Made by a program: the position numbers and the translations under genes
Part shown: positions 28,101-38,000 of the stretch, in pieces
Position numbering within the stretch: position 1 is the stretch's first letter
How the letters are laid out: each line of letters opens with the position of its first letter
The notes under the pieces: generated by a model
What the model was told of the DNA's origin: nothing
Databases searched by the model: none
The model's input: only the letters and a program-made list of their open reading frames with translations
Origin: Sergeia podlipaevii
Taxonomy: Eukaryota; Euglenozoa; Kinetoplastea; Trypanosomatida; Trypanosomatidae
Reading direction: 5' to 3'
Assembly (NCBI GenBank): GCA_030849805.1
Contig: JASANZ010002267.1
Span: 1 to 64,000 of the forward strand
Length of the DNA stretch: 64,000 nucleotides

Positions 28101-31061
28101 GAGCACAAGTGCATCCACATAGACCGGTGGTTTCTTCTTTAGGTAGTCGCTCACCTTCCCGAGTAAGTCCCCGGCAGCCATAGTGATCGCAGTAGGTGGA
28201 ACAAGGAAAGGTCGGCCATCGCTGAGGGTAGAGAGCTGCATGGTGCCCTCTTTATTCCCTGAGTTGCTATCAGTCGTCATGGGCAGCGGCGCAGCGGCAG
28301 CAGCGGCAGCAGCAGAGGAGGGGTTAGACGTCGTCGCTGTGGTGGCGGCCTCTTCCGCATACGATGAGCTTGTCTTGACCTTCTCCTCTGTGTCCTCCTG
28401 GGGTGGAACATTGCTCAGCAAGCCATCCACCTCCACCGTGATATCATTGTCGCCGTCTGGCAGTACTGTGCGCATGTTGACGCTACCAAATATATAGAAG
28501 CGCACATCACCATAGGTGCGGCCCATGGTGCCACCTACAGAACGAATGGCCTCCGTGATGTACTCTGCCAGACTCCGCAGTTGCGCTCTGCGCCGGTGTA
28601 AGTTGTATAGAGAAGGGATGAGGTAGGCCACCACCTCCTCTTCAGCCAGCTGGGAGAGTGCCGGGCTCACCTCTGGAGTGAAGCTGAGTGGATGAGGGTA
28701 GTAGCGGTGCGTCGGAAGAGATGGCGTGAGTAACAGCTGTTGCGATTGTGGTGGTTGCCGTTGTTGCTGCTGCTGTTCTTGATGTGGTTTGTAATGGGGT
28801 CGGTGTGCACGAGAGCTAGTCAAGGAAATTTGACCAACCGGCTGCTGCTGCTGCTGTGGCCTTGTCTGCTGATGCTGCTGCTGGTGTCGATGTGATTGTT
28901 GTTGTTGTTGCTGCTGGTGCTGGAGTGAAGGATCCACCATTGCCATGCCAGACGCCATCACAGGTGCAGTCCCGTGGTGGTGGTGAGCATCAAGAGGGAC
29001 AGGTCCATTGCTCATGCAGCTGTGTCGACTGCTCATGCTAGTGTTCGTGATATGGTTCACATTATTGCTGTTGTGGTGCTGATGATGAGTGCTACTGCTT
29101 GTATGGTTGGTGTGACCAGGGTTGCTGTTGCCGCTCCCAACCACTCCAGATACGCTATATGATGAAACTGGGGGAAACGATGAGCTAGAGTGCACATGCA
29201 CGTTCAGTGGTGGCGGCATGTAATGCTGAGGTTGCTGCGGAGGATATTGTGCGTAGCCTCGTGCGTTGTGTGCGTCTTGTTGGAGTTGGATACCGGTCTG
29301 AGCTGACATCGGTGTCCCCTGTCCGCCTACCTGCCCCATTTGGTAAGCGTTTGAGTAATATTGATATAAATGCTGCTGCTGCTGCTGCTGTGGTGGTGGT
29401 AACAAAGTCTGCTGCTGCTGCTGCGGTTGCTGAGGTGGAGACTGCGCCATCATCATCATCATCGGGTCATGACAAGTCGAAGCGTTAGAGCCGCCGTTCA
29501 TGCCAGGCATGTTCATGGGATTCATACTGAAGCCACCCGGATACATCATATCACTTCCCGCGGCGTATTGCTGCTGCTGTTGATACTGATATTGATGGCC
29601 CTGCATCTGGTGCTGGTGATGTACAGAGTGATGTTGTTGTTGTTGTTGTTGTTGTTGAGCATATGGCGAAGACAAAGGCTGCGCGGAAGGATGCTGGTGG
29701 TGTCTTTGGTAGCTGTTGTCGCCAAAGACAGACTGCGGCGAACCCATGCCAGGGGCAAGCAGCTGCTGAGGTTGCTGCTGTATCTGCGGCTGTGGCTGCA
29801 TGGGAGATTGCGGAGAATATACAGACGCTGTGCCTGGCGCTAACCCAGCAGCAGCAGCAGCAGCACCACCACCACCACCAGCGCTGGCTCCACCACCCGC
29901 TAATGCTGCGCCTGCTACCCCTTCCATTACTGCCGTTACTGCTTCTGATTTTGATGTGGCTGCCAACCCTCCTCCTGCAGCTGCTGCTGCTACCGTGCTC
30001 TTTTTCTTCTTAGTCTTTTTCTTCTTCTTTTTCGTCAGCGCCAGTGTTGTGACGGCACCCGCGTTAGTCTCGCTCAACGTTCTCGCGCTGTTGAGGTCGT
30101 CACTCAACATATCCGATGAAGCAGGAGGATCAACGGGCAAGTCCTTGGCATCCGCTGCTGTGTTGATAGAGCCCCCCTCTGCATCGTTTAGTACGCTCCC
30201 ACCATCTCCCGTTCCACGCCCTTTCCCTTGAGTAGGCAACGCCCCGAATGGGCCTGCACCCACCTTTGTCTTCGCGGCTGCCTTTGTCACTTTATCATCT
30301 GCCTTCTTCGTGCCAGCGCTGGTGGTAGTGCTGAGTACTGGAATGGTAGGCAAGCCGTACGCACCATAGATTTGCCTCTCCGCCGCCGCCGCCGCTTTCG
30401 CACTGGTGCTGGTACTGCAAGCGCAGGCAATGTCTGCGCTGCGGGATCGTCGAAAGGAAGGAGAAGCAGCAGCAGTCCCCTTAGAATGCAGTGAGACCTT
30501 CCTAGATGCAATGGCACGTGATGCTGTGGCAGCTTCTTCATCACTATTTTCATTAACATTATTACTATTATGTAACGCAGTGCGACTCTCGCGTGCGTCT
30601 TCGTTGCCTCCATCCTGTCTTCGACAGGCATTCTCCCTTGTTCTTTTATCAACCGCCTCGTATTCTTCTGTGCCAGCGCCTTGCGCTCTGCGTCTTCCAG
30701 ATGGCAAAGTAGTAGCGCGTGAAGAAGATGACAAAGGCGGCTCCTCCACCTCATCCTCTTCTAGAGTTGGTATCACCCTTCTGGAGCTGCTGCCGTCAGA
30801 CCGGGGCAGTGGAGAGGCTCCCGCGTCTATCACGTGTCCTGCAGCGGCTGACATGCCACTGTGACTATTCCTAGTGGTTGGTACGTCAGCCGATGGAGTT
30901 TCGGTCAAACATACATCAGCGGAGTTGTTATTGCTGCTGCTGCCTATTCTCACAAGGGGCTGCACAGGCATACCAATCTCTTTCATACATGTGCTCTCCT
31001 GCTGCTGCTGCTGCTGGTTGCGATGATGATGATGATAGTGATAAGACGCTTCCTCCTTCAT
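25140..31061 (-). CDS. very large poly-Q nucleotidyltransferase (PAP/OAS1-like, polymerase-beta superfamily)
   Basis: This 1973-residue protein has a nucleotidyltransferase core in a low-complexity frame. FGSVNMRTVLPDGDNDIT (858-875) holds the nucleotide-binding GS and catalytic Asp871 and Asp873. SSYDVTVGQFGG supplies the third Asp at 1003. The helical domain follows (HLLKRTLLLLKSWCCYEAHV, about 1030-1050), then LVARFLKFYSYFDFEHYC near 1210 and NVLDPLRW with HLQRIHRAFKEGL near 1465-1485. The order of these blocks matches the plant PAP/OAS1-type family typified by Arabidopsis At3g51620. Two Cys pairs (LICPSCNS and QCPTCGHPSLLC) might bind a metal. Insertions split the domain: about 70 residues after the DxD motif, and a longer acidic one before the LVARFLK block. 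Residues ~1-780 and ~1500-1973 are rich in Gln, His, Ser and Gly with repeated Gln runs. The substrate is unknown; RNA 3'-end nucleotide addition is an inference. Confidence 0.82.
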   Translation of the reverse strand: MKEEASYHYHHHHRNQQQQQQESTCMKEIGMPVQPLVRIGSSSNNNSADVCLTETPSADVPTTRNSHSGMSAAAGHVIDAGASPLPRSDGSSSRRVIPTLEEDEVEEPPLSSSSRATTLPSGRRRAQGAGTEEYEAVDKRTRENACRRQDGGNEDARESRTALHNSNNVNENSDEEAATASRAIASRKVSLHSKGTAAASPSFRRSRSADIACACSTSTSAKAAAAAERQIYGAYGLPTIPVLSTTTSAGTKKADDKVTKAAAKTKVGAGPFGALPTQGKGRGTGDGGSVLNDAEGGSINTAADAKDLPVDPPASSDMLSDDLNSARTLSETNAGAVTTLALTKKKKKKTKKKKSTVAAAAAGGGLAATSKSEAVTAVMEGVAGAALAGGGASAGGGGGAAAAAAGLAPGTASVYSPQSPMQPQPQIQQQPQQLLAPGMGSPQSVFGDNSYQRHHQHPSAQPLSSPYAQQQQQQQQHHSVHHQHQMQGHQYQYQQQQQYAAGSDMMYPGGFSMNPMNMPGMNGGSNASTCHDPMMMMMAQSPPQQPQQQQQTLLPPPQQQQQQHLYQYYSNAYQMGQVGGQGTPMSAQTGIQLQQDAHNARGYAQYPPQQPQHYMPPPLNVHVHSSSSFPPVSSYSVSGVVGSGNSNPGHTNHTSSSTHHQHHNSNNVNHITNTSMSSRHSCMSNGPVPLDAHHHHGTAPVMASGMAMVDPSLQHQQQQQQQSHRHQQQHQQTRPQQQQQPVGQISLTSSRAHRPHYKPHQEQQQQQRQPPQSQQLLLTPSLPTHRYYPHPLSFTPEVSPALSQLAEEEVVAYLIPSLYNLHRRRAQLRSLAEYITEAIRSVGGTMGRTYGDVRFYIFGSVNMRTVLPDGDNDITVEVDGLLSNVPPQEDTEEKVKTSSSYAEEAATTATTSNPSSAAAAAAAAPLPMTTDSNSGNKEGTMQLSTLSDGRPFLVPPTAITMAAGDLLGKVSDYLKKKPPVYVDALVLAEVRVLKLAVEGSSYDVTVGQFGGVNCVRFLHEMDAVIGGQHLLKRTLLLLKSWCCYEAHVLGGQAGYIGSYAATVMLIAMLNIVEFIEDVADEEARNVAGDAAACEHHVGVEAANAVDMANNSQALGETDSNALDAEGGSSGGEAEPAVLCSTKLPNCEQEEEKEARNDGRVGGSGSRDSEQPPRGEGTGVKKEDEGDSDEFLYRNPTFRTARGPLTPLALVARFLKFYSYFDFEHYCVTAFGPLPLKTISSTPLDLARLEVSAAHSLETDCDAAAANEEEALSADGEADSSTTACEATATDIGSDGDVGARRRDKAKSQLKNKYGVDTSFLGLTAEGEAAIGHLIRRRTTPLLTVAGVKHLLHEMNTSRRTEREERYNRQHPEEGAAVKTGAPTGPNPASCAAGGASQHEDCSSPLRAKAPGEEDASSAEEEGWQSTYNRVCLNRRADQQADQNLICPSCNSAVFPVRCMNVLDPLRWSSNMVRGVCRNHLQRIHRAFKEGLRMFEEASAELDAGSGVYSRRCGGGGGGLEGISRASAVSANSGYSGPQGDFLLSHHQQHQQQPCQRNVFTPSQSSAGEGSYVYSQQQQQQQQQFGYSTASGMVMGGGGNVERGVPPSSSSSIYDMVVVPGYPAPDSLRTQREVGVLQYLFGNTISTVQRYSSLNNPWGQRPDGMCDGGEDSVSGMPQCPTCGHPSLLCTPDIARTCEPQFVFRADSSSASSAQPPQQPQQASSRKQRLQMGLPVSSPTDTAPTLFGELESNPRMGPLGNELLPPIPFASEGNLIMDAGVGASVDYHPYYYQQQHLQQQQQGMMMGAMLHSLLPAVNSQAAANNNGTSSGYGAPQAQRSSQQQQQRPRGDGGSTMHGHVDSTSAGGLSPSSSPALNNAPMYPGRSADTRHASAAAYRGSGSGGGGGGAAGGHQGMPVSAAAVEYADMNVNSQQQQQQYYTRHQQQPPTGSGTRGFMNGPIASGDIRQGGVSGMY

Positions 31062-32163
31062 AACTAAAGAAATACGTCACAACCCTGAACAGAAATGATA
31101 ACAACAATATAAAGAAAACAAAGGAAAAGCGCTAAAAAAAACACACGCACCACTCAAGAGTGGTTGCAAACAACAATAATAATAATAGTAATAAGCTATA
31201 AAAAAAAAAAATGAAAAACTAAGCTGCAGGCTATAATCTTCAAGATAACTCAACAAAAACCTAGCCAACAATCAACAAAAATAACTAACGGGAAATATAT
31301 ATATATGCACTTTATGTATAAAGACACCTGGGCAAAGCAATTCACTTTCAGTTGTCAATAATTATAGCTGCGACGATACAGCAGCAGCAGGTGTGCTTGT
31401 TCTTGGTTCACGTTTAAAGAAAAGAAGAGAAAAAAAAAAAGAAACTTCGTCGTTGTGGCGTTGCTCCCTTCCTTTCTACTGCTTTCTGTCGTCCTCAATA
31501 TCAGAAAAAAAGACGCAAACGTCAGCCCCCACTTTGCTTTAATCTTCTCTTACGCTTTTTATCTCTCTCCCTTTTGCTTTTGTTTTCCTCTCCTTCCTTT
31601 TTTTTCTCTTACTTCACCCGCTCCTTCTCTTCTTGAGTTCCGCTTTCCGCTTTCTGAAGAAACTGAGCAAGACAAAAGAGAAAAAAAAGTGAGGCAAAGA
31701 AACTGTATATATATAATGTATATAAAAGTAGCAATAAAGAAGAAGGACAAAAAAAAAATAGAATGATCACACGTCCGCTGCAGCAAAAGATACAACTGGT
31801 GGTGTGTTCCTTCTGTTCTCACTCACTCACACGTACTCTCTCTCTCTCTCTCAAACACACACACACACACACACTTCTCGTTCCTATCTGCCCTAAAACA
31901 AAAAATGAAAGAAAAGTGGATCGCCACGGAAGCAAAAGAAAAGCAAAAAGAGACAGAAAGAAAAGGAAAAAGATCCTACAAACGTTTGTTGGAAATGTGG
32001 AAAGAAAGAGCAAGTAGAAGGAGAAGAATAAATAAATAAAAAAGAAAAGAAAAACTATAAGTGTAAGATAATATATGTATACGGCTGTATTCCCTAGCTA
32101 AGGTGCACTCTCACACACACACCCAAATGTCACCTACTATGCAAGCAGAGCAAGAGGTGCGAA

Positions 32164-32180
32164 CACGTGCACGTGCACGT
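32164..32180. repeat. tandem palindromic hexamer repeat (CACGTG)
   Basis: CACGTGCACGTGCACGT, a near-perfect self-complementary repeat in noncoding DNA. Confidence 0.9.
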
Positions 32181-32477
32181 AAGAAAAAGGGGGAAAAAAA
32201 GAAATACTGTAAAGCACTATCGAGTGCAGTTGACTATACATATATATATTTTTTGTAATTCATAATTAGGTGTTCAGAAAAAAAAAAAAAGAGAGAGAAA
32301 CCAAAAGTTGTAAGTAATAAATAAATATATATATATATATATAATCTGTGAAGTGTGTGCAATAGCACATAGAAAGCATTTTGATATTCGCGCCACGATA
32401 TGTCCTTCACCGTAAATATCATTCATTCTTGTTTGTTTGCATGTATCATCTTCATATATATTTCACGTGTATAACAC

Positions 32478-32497
32478 GCATGCATGCATGCATGCAT
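32478..32497. repeat. (GCAT)n palindromic tetranucleotide repeat
   Basis: Five copies of GCAT in a row. The unit is nearly self-complementary (ATGC is its own complement), so the repeat can fold on itself. Confidence 0.92.
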
Positions 32498-32801
32498 CAA
32501 ACACAAATACACACACACACACCCACAGAGGAAAAAAAAAAAAAACAAATACAAACAAGTACGATGGGAGCAGCACGCCAATGTAGCATCTCATAAAGAT
32601 AACGAAAAAAAAAACAGCAAACAGCAGAAACAAATAGCGGCTGGGTGATCACAACTCTAATACGTAGTCTCACAGAGAGAGAGAGAGAGAGCACAAAGGG
32701 CAACAGAAGAAAAAAAAAAGTAAACTATAGAAAGATCGCACTGAAGAAAAAAAGAAGAAGAAGAAGAAGAGTAGAGATACAGACAGAAAAGCAATGACTG
32801 T

Positions 32802-33485
32802 CTACATCAAGTGCTTCATCTTGCTGAGTACTTCTGGATACTTCTGGGTGATGAGACGCATGTCTTCCTTATGGAGACGGCCTTCCTTGCGAATATCTAA
32901 GAACGCCATGAGACGCCTCGCCTCCTCATCAATAACGCGCATCACTTCCCGATCCGTGACGTCGTAGTCTCCCACGTAGCGGGTGGCAGCAGTGATGACG
33001 GACTTGATATCGCCCACGGATAGGTATCCATCACCATCCTCGTCGTAGCAGTTAAAGACCACGTAAAATAGTTCCTCTGTGTTGTACATGATGGCCAGGT
33101 GGTAGATAAGAAACTCCTTGAAGGTGATCACACCATCCCCATCCAGGTCATAACCTCGGAAGAGATGAAGGTACATATCTCCCCCATCCCCTGCGTCAAC
33201 ATCAGCGTGTGCCTGCTGTTGCTGCTGCTGCTCGCCCTTCGAGGCACCCCCCTTCTTCCCGTGTTGCAGTCTGCTTTCCCAGTCCGCTTGATACTTTTGT
33301 ATTGTTTTGTCTTTATAGGCGCCTGTTTTATCAATGTACTTTTTGAATGGCAAGGGCGTCATCAGCCCTCCAGGAGCGGCCTTGATAAACTTCATGTAAA
33401 GGAACTCGATAGCTTGTTCAGAAAGCCTATCCTTCACCACCTCGCGGTACTCCGCCATCTGCGATGCAGAAACATTAGCTCCCAT
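32802..33485 (-). CDS. N-myristoylated EF-hand protein, neuronal-calcium-sensor-like
   Basis: The 227-residue product starts MGANVSASQ, fitting the N-myristoylation rule of Gly2 and Ser6. Two EF-hand loops are clear. The first is DLDGDGVITFKE (113-124), with ideal calcium ligands. The second is DEDGDGYLSVGD (148-159), which has Asp instead of Glu at position 12 and may favour magnesium or weaker calcium binding. The N-terminal block LSEQAIEFLYMKFIKAAPGG resembles the degenerate first EF-hand of recoverin/NCS proteins. The C-terminal half has a further degenerate hand near FLDIRKEGRLHKED. A six-Gln run with a basic flank (about 76-91) is inserted before the first active loop. The protein is likely a calcium sensor that associates with membrane through its lipid; targets are unknown. 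A calcineurin-B-like role is the main alternative. Confidence 0.85.
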   Translation of the reverse strand: MGANVSASQMAEYREVVKDRLSEQAIEFLYMKFIKAAPGGLMTPLPFKKYIDKTGAYKDKTIQKYQADWESRLQHGKKGGASKGEQQQQQQAHADVDAGDGGDMYLHLFRGYDLDGDGVITFKEFLIYHLAIMYNTEELFYVVFNCYDEDGDGYLSVGDIKSVITAATRYVGDYDVTDREVMRVIDEEARRLMAFLDIRKEGRLHKEDMRLITQKYPEVLSKMKHLM

Positions 33486-35025
33486 GATTTATTGAGAGGT
33501 CTTCTTTGTTGCTGTTGCTAGGCTCTGAAGTGTGCAATTTTTTTGTTTTTGTTATTTTTTTTTTCTTGTCTTTCTCTTTCGTTGTGTGCCCGTGAGTGAG
33601 TTTCTTCAATCTGCTTAGCACAGAAAAAAGAAAAAAAGGAGAGAAAAAGAGAACAAGGGAGGAAGATTCTACTGTAATGACGCTCTAGTGTTCCACTTAT
33701 AGGGAAGTTCGTTGTCTAGAGAAGATATATGTATATATACAAGTACCTACACTGCAGTTGGGCTGCCTGTTGTGTGTGTATGTGACCGAAGGAAAGAACT
33801 AAAGCGCACGCAAAAGAAAAAAAATTGATGGCACGGTGCACACCTATGTTAGAGGATCGTATACGTGCAGCTGCTTCTAGTCAATTTCCTCCATATATAT
33901 ATCACAACGTAAAGCGTTCAAAGACACGGAGAAAAAAAAAGAGATTGAATAAAAAAGAATGTATTCAGTAACAAAACACTGAAACAGGCTTCCCTCCTCT
34001 CCCCCCCCCCTTCCCAAAAAAAAAAAAAAGAGAAGGTAAGACGTCTCCTGTAACAGTATGGAGACCACCCAAGAAGCAAGAACTGAACGTCACGTATTCA
34101 AAGAAAAGAGCAATCAGAAAAATGCTTTTTTTGATATATTTACGAATTAAAATGCATGCAAAAATAAGCAAAAAAAAAAAAAGAAATAGAAAATAGGCAC
34201 GAAAGAATTGTCATACACACAAAAAGAAAATCTTTTCTATTTCCTCTCCATCTCTCTCTCTCTCACTCTTCTATTCTATCCTATTCCTCTCAAGCGCGCC
34301 AAAGTGTGAAAACTCCTATGGGCTTGCGTGCGGTTGCCCTTTTCTCTTAGTTTGCACTACTCACAGCAACACACAAACACGCACATACACACATACACAC
34401 AGAAAAAAAAAAAGACATAAGAGCAGGAAAAAAAAAAAGTGAAAGAACAATACCATCCGCATCAGCCCTGTGTTACATACTTACAAAGAGATGCACAGAG
34501 GCACTTCCTGTCGAGGTCTTCAATGTGTATCTAGGATCCTCATCCGTTTAATGCAAGGGAGAGAAAAGAAAGAAGGAAGGAAAAAAAAAGAAAAAGAGAG
34601 AGAGAGATAGTAAGGGAAAAAAAAAAGAAGAGAAATATATAAATGGAAAGCAATAAGATTTCAAACAATACAACTCCTATAAATAATAATAAGAATAATA
34701 ACAATGAAAAATAACAATAACAATAGCAACAACAACAACAACAGTAACAAAAAGAAAAAGAAGACAAAGAAGATCACAATATAGAGGAAAGGAGCAAAAA
34801 AAAGTCCCGCAGAAGAAAGAACGGTACAAAAAAAGTGTGTTCAATTCTTTTGCCCTCATGCACACGCTTTTCCTCCTCGCGGTGTTATCGACGCGCCCAT
34901 ATATCCCCTTGTACAGATACACACACTCTTGTCACTTCTTCTTTTTTGTTGTTAAAAAAAGGGGGCGGGGGGAAAAAAAAGCCATGATCATGAAATCCGT
35001 ATGGCTACTGTCACCCATCCCCGTC
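33486..35025. other. intergenic region between EF-hand and J-protein genes
   Basis: No gene is seen in about 1.5 kb. It holds A-runs, a TATATACA element at 33734-33741 (UGUAUAUA in the sense direction), CT repeats near 34247-34264, CA-rich repeats near 34375-34401 and AAC/AAT repeats near 34676-34745. Frames here encode Phe/Ser/Leu-rich low-complexity peptides. Confidence 0.7.
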
Positions 35026-38000
35026 TCATGATTCAGAGAGCGACCGCACGCTATCGTTGCGCTCCCCCGACCCAGTTGTTCCCTCAGTGCTGTTGTGCCG
35101 CGTAGATAAACCCGCTTCTGTAGCGAAGTTACTCACCCCTTTCTTAATACTCGAAAGACTGCACGTGGCAAGCCCCGTCTCCAAAGCATTCAAATCGTGT
35201 GCCACTCCTGCAATATCATTGCTCCTTCCCTCTTCCTCTTCTCCTTTGCCTTCGCTCCTGCCCTTTTTCGCGTCCATCTCGCTTTCTGGCACACACGTCA
35301 CGTTGACCAAGGGGGGATGAAAACCTAGGGAAGCGGACGACTCACGTCGGCGACACATGCGCTGCACTGCAGCTCCAGAGACAGAGGCCGACGCCCTGGA
35401 TAGGGCAGTGACGCTAGAACTTATGCTCTTCACAGGGCTTGACTCCCTAGATCCTTGGTGCTGTGCGGATGCAGAGGAGCCAGTCTCCTCTATCTGCTGC
35501 TGTTGCCGCTGCTGCATGCGATAGAGCAACTGTTTCATTCTCGCCAGCTCCGCGTTGACCACGGCGAGTTCTGCATTGACGCTGTGCGTGGCCAGCGTCA
35601 CCGCGACTGCCTTCTCCTCTCGATACAGAATATGCACGCCCTGCGCTCTGCTCTTGAGGGCATCGGTAAGGGCACGGTCGTATCCAGCGGCGATGGCCAC
35701 CCTCGACGCCGCCTCCGCGTGCAGCAACCCCTTCAGCGTTCTGTGAAGTGCCTTTGAAGTAGCTGAACTGGCTGGGCTGGTTGTTGGCGTGTTCACAGCG
35801 GTGACATTTGTAGAGGCCAAAGTGGAATGCGGCGTGGTGATTGAGCTCGGCTGTGTCGCGACCGTCATGCTGGACATGCCTGCGCCGCTGGCAAGAGAAG
35901 AGGACAGCCGTTTGCTTGATGAAAGGTACTGCTCCTCCCAGGGAGAGACGCCCAGCAGCTCTGGGGACACACCAACGGCAGACTGCGGCGCGCCGCTCAA
36001 CAAGGTAGCATCTGGGGAGGCGCTGCGCCGTGAACTGGTCATGCGCGATGCCGCCACACGTGCAATGCGGTACGCACAGTACAAATCCTGGCGTCCCTGT
36101 GCCTCCGTCTTAAGAAGCTGCATGCGTGCAAGAGACTGGGGTCCAGCGGTAGCGTAGAGGGAACAAAACGTGTCGCTAGCCTCTGCGCACAGCCGCCCGC
36201 GCAATGCTGTCTCACGCTCGCACAGCATGATCTTGCCTCTGCGTAACTTACTGGCGTGATAGGCGTCACTGGCCTCGCGACCCATGAGGTGCTTGCGTCC
36301 CCTCCGCTCAAACGCTCCTACATAGCAGCGGTCACTCTGTTCGCGTATCGTACACAGGAGCATCCCGCGCGCCACGGTTGCCTTCTCTACTATCTTGCGG
36401 CGCGCGGCCGCCTCGCAGGCCTCTGTCTCTTTGAGAGGGCCCTCGAACAAGAGATCGCCAGCGACTTGCCAGAAACTGCGCAGGAGACGACGGCGTGCCA
36501 GCACCTCCTCCTTCTCAATAAACTGCTCTCGTTCACTCAACTCGTCCGCCTCCGCAAACCGCAGCTGTTCCTCTAAAGAAAGAGACGCGGCAGCAGCAGC
36601 AGCAGCCTCGCGTACCTTCTTGAGGCGTGCCATACGCTTCACATACTTCTCCTGCTCTGCTTCGCGCACCTCGCGCTGCCTCTCTCGCTCCTGCTTTGCA
36701 CGCAACTCCTGTCGGTGCTTTTCAAGCAGTCGTTGGTCATCCTGGCTGAGCGCCGTGCTGCGTGGTGTCCAGCTGGTGGTGGTAGCGGAGGAGGGCTGCA
36801 GGGGTGTCGTGCCTACGCTAGGGCCGGTCTGTGTGGGTCCACTAGTGCCGGGTCTCGGTGTATATGGGCCTGAGGCGCTACCACCACCAATGCCGCATGC
36901 GCTGAAGCCCAGATTAGGCACCACGGTAGCGCTTAAGAACGATGGTCCGCGCACTACAGAAATGTGAGGCATCGGCACTGCCCCGCCGCCCAAGTTGCTT
37001 CGAGCTCTTGTGCCACCGCGTGGTGACGTGCTGGTACCAAAACTACCGCTAAATGTCCTCTGCTTGGACTGACGTAAATGTCTCTGTGAAGCGAGATGAG
37101 GTGGTGCTGCGAGCACCGGTGCTGCTGGTGGAGGCGGGGGCGTGTTGTTGCAACTTTGACCATTGCTGCTGGATGCGATTGTGTCGTGGTTGCTATATGA
37201 GCTGTTGTCATGATGATCAAATGCCCACTCTGTCTCCTCACCCACCTCCAATGTACTGGGTGAAGGGTCCATAGGACGCGGAGACACGCCAGACTCACAC
37301 CAGTCATCACCAGACTCTTCCACCCCCGCGGCGGCGGGGGTGCCCAAAGCATTACCGTTGCTGCTGCGTTTGTCAAATCGCGGCGTTCCATTATGTTGTC
37401 CATAGCCGCCACTGACGTGAGCGGTGGTGGTGGTAGTGGTAGGTCCAGCTGGTCTGCTAGATCCGGTGGTAGAACCTGGGCGAGGCATCGCACGGGGAGT
37501 GCGCAGAGAAGCCGACACAGAACGGCGAATAGGCGTCCCTACTTTGATCACATTCGGTGTTCTATCCGCGGCTGAAGGTGGAGGAGGAGACGTCGTCGCT
37601 GTGGCGGGGTTGCCGCTAGAGAAGTTGCCATTGCTACTACTCCCTCCCGCCACATCACCAGTGGTGGAAGGAGTTGGGCTCATCGAGCTTGGCGCATCTC
37701 CCGCGGCAGCAGCAGCACCAGCAGTCGTTGTTGTTGTCGTCGCAGTTGCTTGTGCTGGTGGCGGTGATGCAGACCCCGCTCTTGGTGTCGCGCTGGCGCC
37801 TCTCCTACGCGTACCCGCGGCCCCTGATCCTCCGGCCGCTGCCAAGGAGGCAGCGTACGCACGTTGCTGTTGTTGCTGCTGCCATCTCTGTTGAAGCAAA
37901 CTTTCCTGCTTCTCCTGCTCTTTGCGTAGGGCCTCGCGCTCCTGCTCGCGCTGTGCACGCCGCTCCGCCTCACGCTGCCTCTTCAACTCTGCGTGACGCT

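Larger units (their letters stand above)
31062..32801. other. intergenic region between nucleotidyltransferase and EF-hand genes
   Basis: No gene is seen in about 1.7 kb. It contains a CT-rich patch at 31450-31650, CA repeats at 31855-31874, a CACGTG-containing repeat at 32164-32180, a GCAT repeat at 32478-32497, a TA repeat near 32324-32342, a GA repeat near 32672-32692 and a GAA repeat near 32754-32770. Small frames here are low complexity. Confidence 0.7.
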
